DNA from: an uncultured Collinsella sp.
GTDB taxonomy: Bacteria > Actinomycetota > Coriobacteriia > Coriobacteriales > Coriobacteriaceae
Direction: 5' to 3'
NCBI GenBank assembly: GCA_900540845.1
Contig: UQHS01000006.1
Coordinates: 42,425-106,424, forward strand
Length of the DNA stretch: 64,000 nucleotides
A model generated the notes under the pieces. The model searched no databases and was not told the DNA's origin. It saw only the letters and a list, made by a program, of their open reading frames with translations. Made by a program: the position numbers and the translations under genes. Shown here in pieces: positions 59,563-64,000 of the stretch (its first letter is position 1; each line of letters begins with the position of its first letter).

Positions 59563-60723
59563 TCATCCCAAGAAACCAGGGACAACGACCATGTTATCCC
59601 GATGCTCGCGCACCCAATCCCAGGTAAAGCCCTCGGCAAGACGCTCGGCCGAGCACGGCATCGCATCCGGGCGCAGGCCCAGACCGCACGCGAGGCGGCC
59701 GAGCAGCTCCTCCGGCGTATCGAACCGCGAACGCAACTCCCCCATATCGAGGTCGCGGTCGCGCTTGGAAAGGCGCCTGCCGTCGGGCGCAACGAGCAGC
59801 GGCACGTGCGCGTACGTGGGATGCCTATAGCCGAGCACATCCTGCAGGTAAATCTGGCGGGCGGTCGACCCCAGCAAATCGCAACCGCGCACCACCTCCG
59901 TGATACCCATCGCGGCATCGTCCACCACGACCGCAAGCTGATACGCAAACACGCCATCACTACGCCGCACAAGAAAGTCGCCGCATTCGCGAGCCAAAAC
60001 CTCGCGATACGTGCCATACGTGCGATCCTCAAAGCGAATCTCGCCCTCGCAGTCGTACTCAAAGGGCGCAGCGCCCTCCGCGAGAGGTAACTCTCGCGGC
60101 TTCAAATCGTCAAAAACAGGCGACTGCGGCTCCGAAAGTAAACTCTCGCGGACGTTGGCGCCAAAGCGGGACGAGATGCCCGCAGCGGGAACACGCAATC
60201 TCAAGGCAGGAGGCCGCAATTTTGAACGTTCAGCAACCTCAGCAGCCGTCAAGGTGCGACACGTCCCCGCGTATACGGGCGTCCCGTCGCTGGCATGGGG
60301 CGCGCTCGCGGCATGAAGCTCCGCGCGCGTACAAAAACAGGGGTAGAGCAAGCCGAGCGCATCGAGCCTGCGCAAGGCGTCCTCATACAGGTCGAGGCGC
60401 TCGGTCTGGTAGTACGGCCCTTCGTCCCAGTCGAGGCCCAGCCAGCGGAGATCGTCCATGAGCAGATCCGCCCACGGGCCGCTGCGCGCGCGGTCGTCCA
60501 AGTCCTCGATGCGCAACACGAGCGTGCCGCCCTGGCTGCGCACCGACAGCCATGCCAACAGGGAAGCCATGACGTTGCCCAGGTGCATGCGGCCGGTGGG
60601 CGACGGGGCGAACCGGCCCACAACGGGGCGCGGATCTCCCGCCGCCACGGGATCGCCCCCTTGGTGGACGGTAGGCGCGGAGGGCGAGGCCTTCCCGGCG
60701 CCGTGCCGCGCTTCCGAACTCAT
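59563..60723 (-). CDS. gluQ: Glutamyl-Q tRNA(Asp) synthetase-like protein with inserted segment
   Basis: 386 aa from ATG 60723, against about 290-310 for most GluQRS. Class I motifs: GRFAPSPTGRMHLGN (HIGH-like) and RRLSKRDRD (KMSKS-like). The zinc site CFCTRAEL...YAGTC is present. It lacks the anticodon-binding domain, so it would charge Glu onto queuosine in tRNA(Asp) rather than act as GluRS. Between LRLRVPAAG and CEGEIRFED lie about 45 extra residues (GANVRESLLSEPQSPVFDD...) encoded by DNA with two R4 palindromes. An Ala/Gly-rich N-terminal extension is also present. Confidence 0.88.
   Translation of the reverse strand: MSSEARHGAGKASPSAPTVHQGGDPVAAGDPRPVVGRFAPSPTGRMHLGNVMASLLAWLSVRSQGGTLVLRIEDLDDRARSGPWADLLMDDLRWLGLDWDEGPYYQTERLDLYEDALRRLDALGLLYPCFCTRAELHAASAPHASDGTPVYAGTCRTLTAAEVAERSKLRPPALRLRVPAAGISSRFGANVRESLLSEPQSPVFDDLKPRELPLAEGAAPFEYDCEGEIRFEDRTYGTYREVLARECGDFLVRRSDGVFAYQLAVVVDDAAMGITEVVRGCDLLGSTARQIYLQDVLGYRHPTYAHVPLLVAPDGRRLSKRDRDLDMGELRSRFDTPEELLGRLACGLGLRPDAMPCSAERLAEGFTWDWVREHRDNMVVVPGFLG
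60078..60151. repeat. Two R4 palindromes inside gluQ
   Basis: 60078-60099 (CCGCGAGAGG-TAA-CTCTCGCGG, nearly perfect palindrome) and 60132-60151 (inverted variant). Same family as at 52294 and 52346. They encode part of the inserted segment. Confidence 0.75.
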
Positions 60724-60752
60724 CTCAACCACCTTGGTCGCAGCGGGCGCCG

Positions 60753-60908
60753 CTACGCCCACGGGTCGCGCTCAAACAGCGGCTCGGGGTCGGGCCGACG
60801 GTCGGAATACGGGTCGTAGCCGTCGTCGTCCTCGTTTTCCGCGCGGATGCACGGGTCGTCGTATTCGGGAGCGCGCTGCTCCCCGGTCGCCTTCTTCGTC
60901 TCGTCCAT
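60753..60908 (-). CDS. Small acidic protein
   Basis: A 51-aa frame, MDETKKATGEQRAPEYDD to FERDPWA, from the ATG at 60908 with a GGGGAG site 6 bases upstream. It is very rich in Asp and Glu with several Pro and Tyr, so likely disordered. It lies 29 bases before gluQ on the same strand and probably shares its message. I do not recognise it. The strong ribosome site, clean frame and tight spacing speak for a real gene. Confidence 0.6.
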   Translation of the reverse strand: MDETKKATGEQRAPEYDDPCIRAENEDDDGYDPYSDRRPDPEPLFERDPWA

Positions 60909-60927
60909 GGTGTCTCCCCAAAACAGG

Positions 60928-60965
60928 GCTCGGCCTCCCGCGAGCTTGCCAGCGGAAGGCCGAGC
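60928..60965 (-). terminator. Terminator of clpB
   Basis: GCTCGGCCTCCCGC (60928-60941) pairs with GCGGAAGGCCGAGC (60952-60965) with one mismatch, followed on the minus strand by CCCTGTTTTGG. Confidence 0.75.
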
Positions 60966-61084
60966 AGCCGATTTATTCGCTGTCTAGCAGCATATACGAG
61001 TTTCATCCATACGAAAACGGCGAGGCTAGGGACAGGACGCGGCTCGCATTGGCGCCGCACGAAGCTGGCACGCCATGTGCAGCG

Positions 61085-61112
61085 ATGTGCAATTTTGCAC
61101 CCGTCCCCAAAT
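61085..61112. repeat. GGGGACGGG repeat family (R2), copy at the clpB stop
   Basis: Plus strand reads TGCAATTTTGCACCCGTCCCC, ending 6 bases before the clpB stop codon, as for the copy at agaS. Confidence 0.85.
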
Positions 61113-61118
61113 TTGTCA

Positions 61119-63692
<2,574 letters not shown>

Positions 63693-63710
63693 GGAATCAC
63701 CCTCTCTCGC

Positions 63711-63745
63711 AATGTGCACTATGGGGACAGGCACCAAATTGCACA
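63711..63745. repeat. GGGGACAGG repeat family (R2), copy in the clpB leader
   Basis: Outer TGTGCA/TGCACA arms around CTATGGGGACAGGCACC; 21 bases before the clpB start. Confidence 0.82.
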
Positions 63746-63830
63746 TCGCTTTCGGCCGCCCTACGGGGCGGCGCGTTGTTCGTTCGAGAGATATTGTTGC
63801 CGAGTCACGGTTGTTCTATTCAATAATCTA

Positions 63831-63863
63831 AGTCTTAACACATAAGATTTTCTTAGTGTGACT
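63831..63863. promoter_or_regulatory. AT-rich inverted repeat upstream of clpB
   Basis: AGTC...ACACATAAGA (63831-63847) faces TCTTA-TGTG-ACT (63851-63863), a near palindrome. It could be a repressor site for clpB or for the plus-strand frame at 63925. It does not match the CIRCE or HAIR consensus I know. Confidence 0.4.
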
Positions 63864-63924
63864 ATTGAAGAATCCCCGGGTGTCGCGACGTACCGCCGTT
63901 GAAACATTGTTGGCGAGGGTAAAA

Positions 63925-64000
63925 ATGTCGAAAATCAGGCCGAATGGGACTGCGGACGTTTTCCTGTACATCCTACACCGGGTAGCCGAGGGACAGCCGG
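63925..64000 (+). CDS. Partial open frame at the right edge
   Basis: ATG at 63925 with GAGGG five bases upstream; it reads MSKIRPNGTADVFLY and on to the window end without a stop. Divergent to clpB across about 230 bases. Only 25 codons are visible, which is too little to name it. Confidence 0.4.
   Translation, partial: MSKIRPNGTADVFLYILHRVAEGQP

Noticed and set aside
63693..63924. HspR (HAIR) or CIRCE heat-shock operator upstream of clpB
   Set aside because: Neither CTTGAGT-N7-ACTCAAG nor TTAGCACTC-N9-GAGTGCTAA is present; only an unrelated AT-rich inverted repeat was seen.

Overview
The window is high-GC bacterial DNA, most likely from a gut actinobacterium of the class Coriobacteriia, with Collinsella as best guess. 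This rests on gene content rather than on a database match: strong Shine-Dalgarno sites, a TatAC system, GatCAB, a DUF2207 membrane protein, many PTS sugar transporters with GH1 6-phospho-beta-glycosidases, and no outer-membrane genes.

Layout. 1-9 kb is housekeeping on the minus strand: topA-tmk-holB-ricT, tatA-tatC, and an aminotransferase-TPR-STAS operon. 9.3-23.8 kb holds a dispersed but apparently complete N-acetylgalactosamine (Aga) route: a mannose-family PTS (EIIA, YajC-like protein, EIIB, EIIC, EIID), a deacetylase, AgaS, a LacC-like tagatose-6-phosphate kinase and a GatY/KbaY-like aldolase. Three DeoR-family and one GntR/HutC-family regulators lie among them. TGGT-N4-ACCA operators lie at the promoters of agaS and of the PTS operon. 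Remnants (a mutarotase tail, a truncated EIIA) show turnover in this region. 24-32.5 kb carries a flavodoxin, an M20 amidohydrolase, a LysR/aromatic amino acid decarboxylase pair and gatCAB. 32.7-50 kb is a beta-glucoside island: HPr, EIIA-Glc, two EIIBC permeases without a IIA domain, two BglG antiterminators, four GH1 enzymes, an esterase and a DUF4867 protein. Part of it (about 44.0-47.6 kb) is visibly more AT-rich. Two GH1 genes share an apparently identical 1.2-kb tract, and pseudogene debris (rbsK, a nucleoside hydrolase start, luxS) lies beside one of them. 50-64 kb has a BceS-like two-component system, purH, a GNAT acetyltransferase, DUF2207, ferritin, tRNA-Ser(GCU), gluQRS, clpB and several small genes.

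How it works together. HPr and EIIA-Glc would feed phosphate to the two EIIBC permeases. The GH1 enzymes would split the imported phospho-disaccharides, and the BglG proteins would control this by antitermination (an RNA antiterminator is visible before the first bglG). The Aga set would convert GalNAc, a mucin sugar, to triose phosphates.

No phage, insertion sequence, CRISPR array or defence system was seen. The most unusual material is a set of small palindromic repeat families, two of which lie inside coding genes (holB and gluQRS), together with lineage-style insertions in HolB, GatB, EIID and GluQRS, an archaeal-looking topoisomerase I, and an HPr with Asp at the regulatory Ser46 position.
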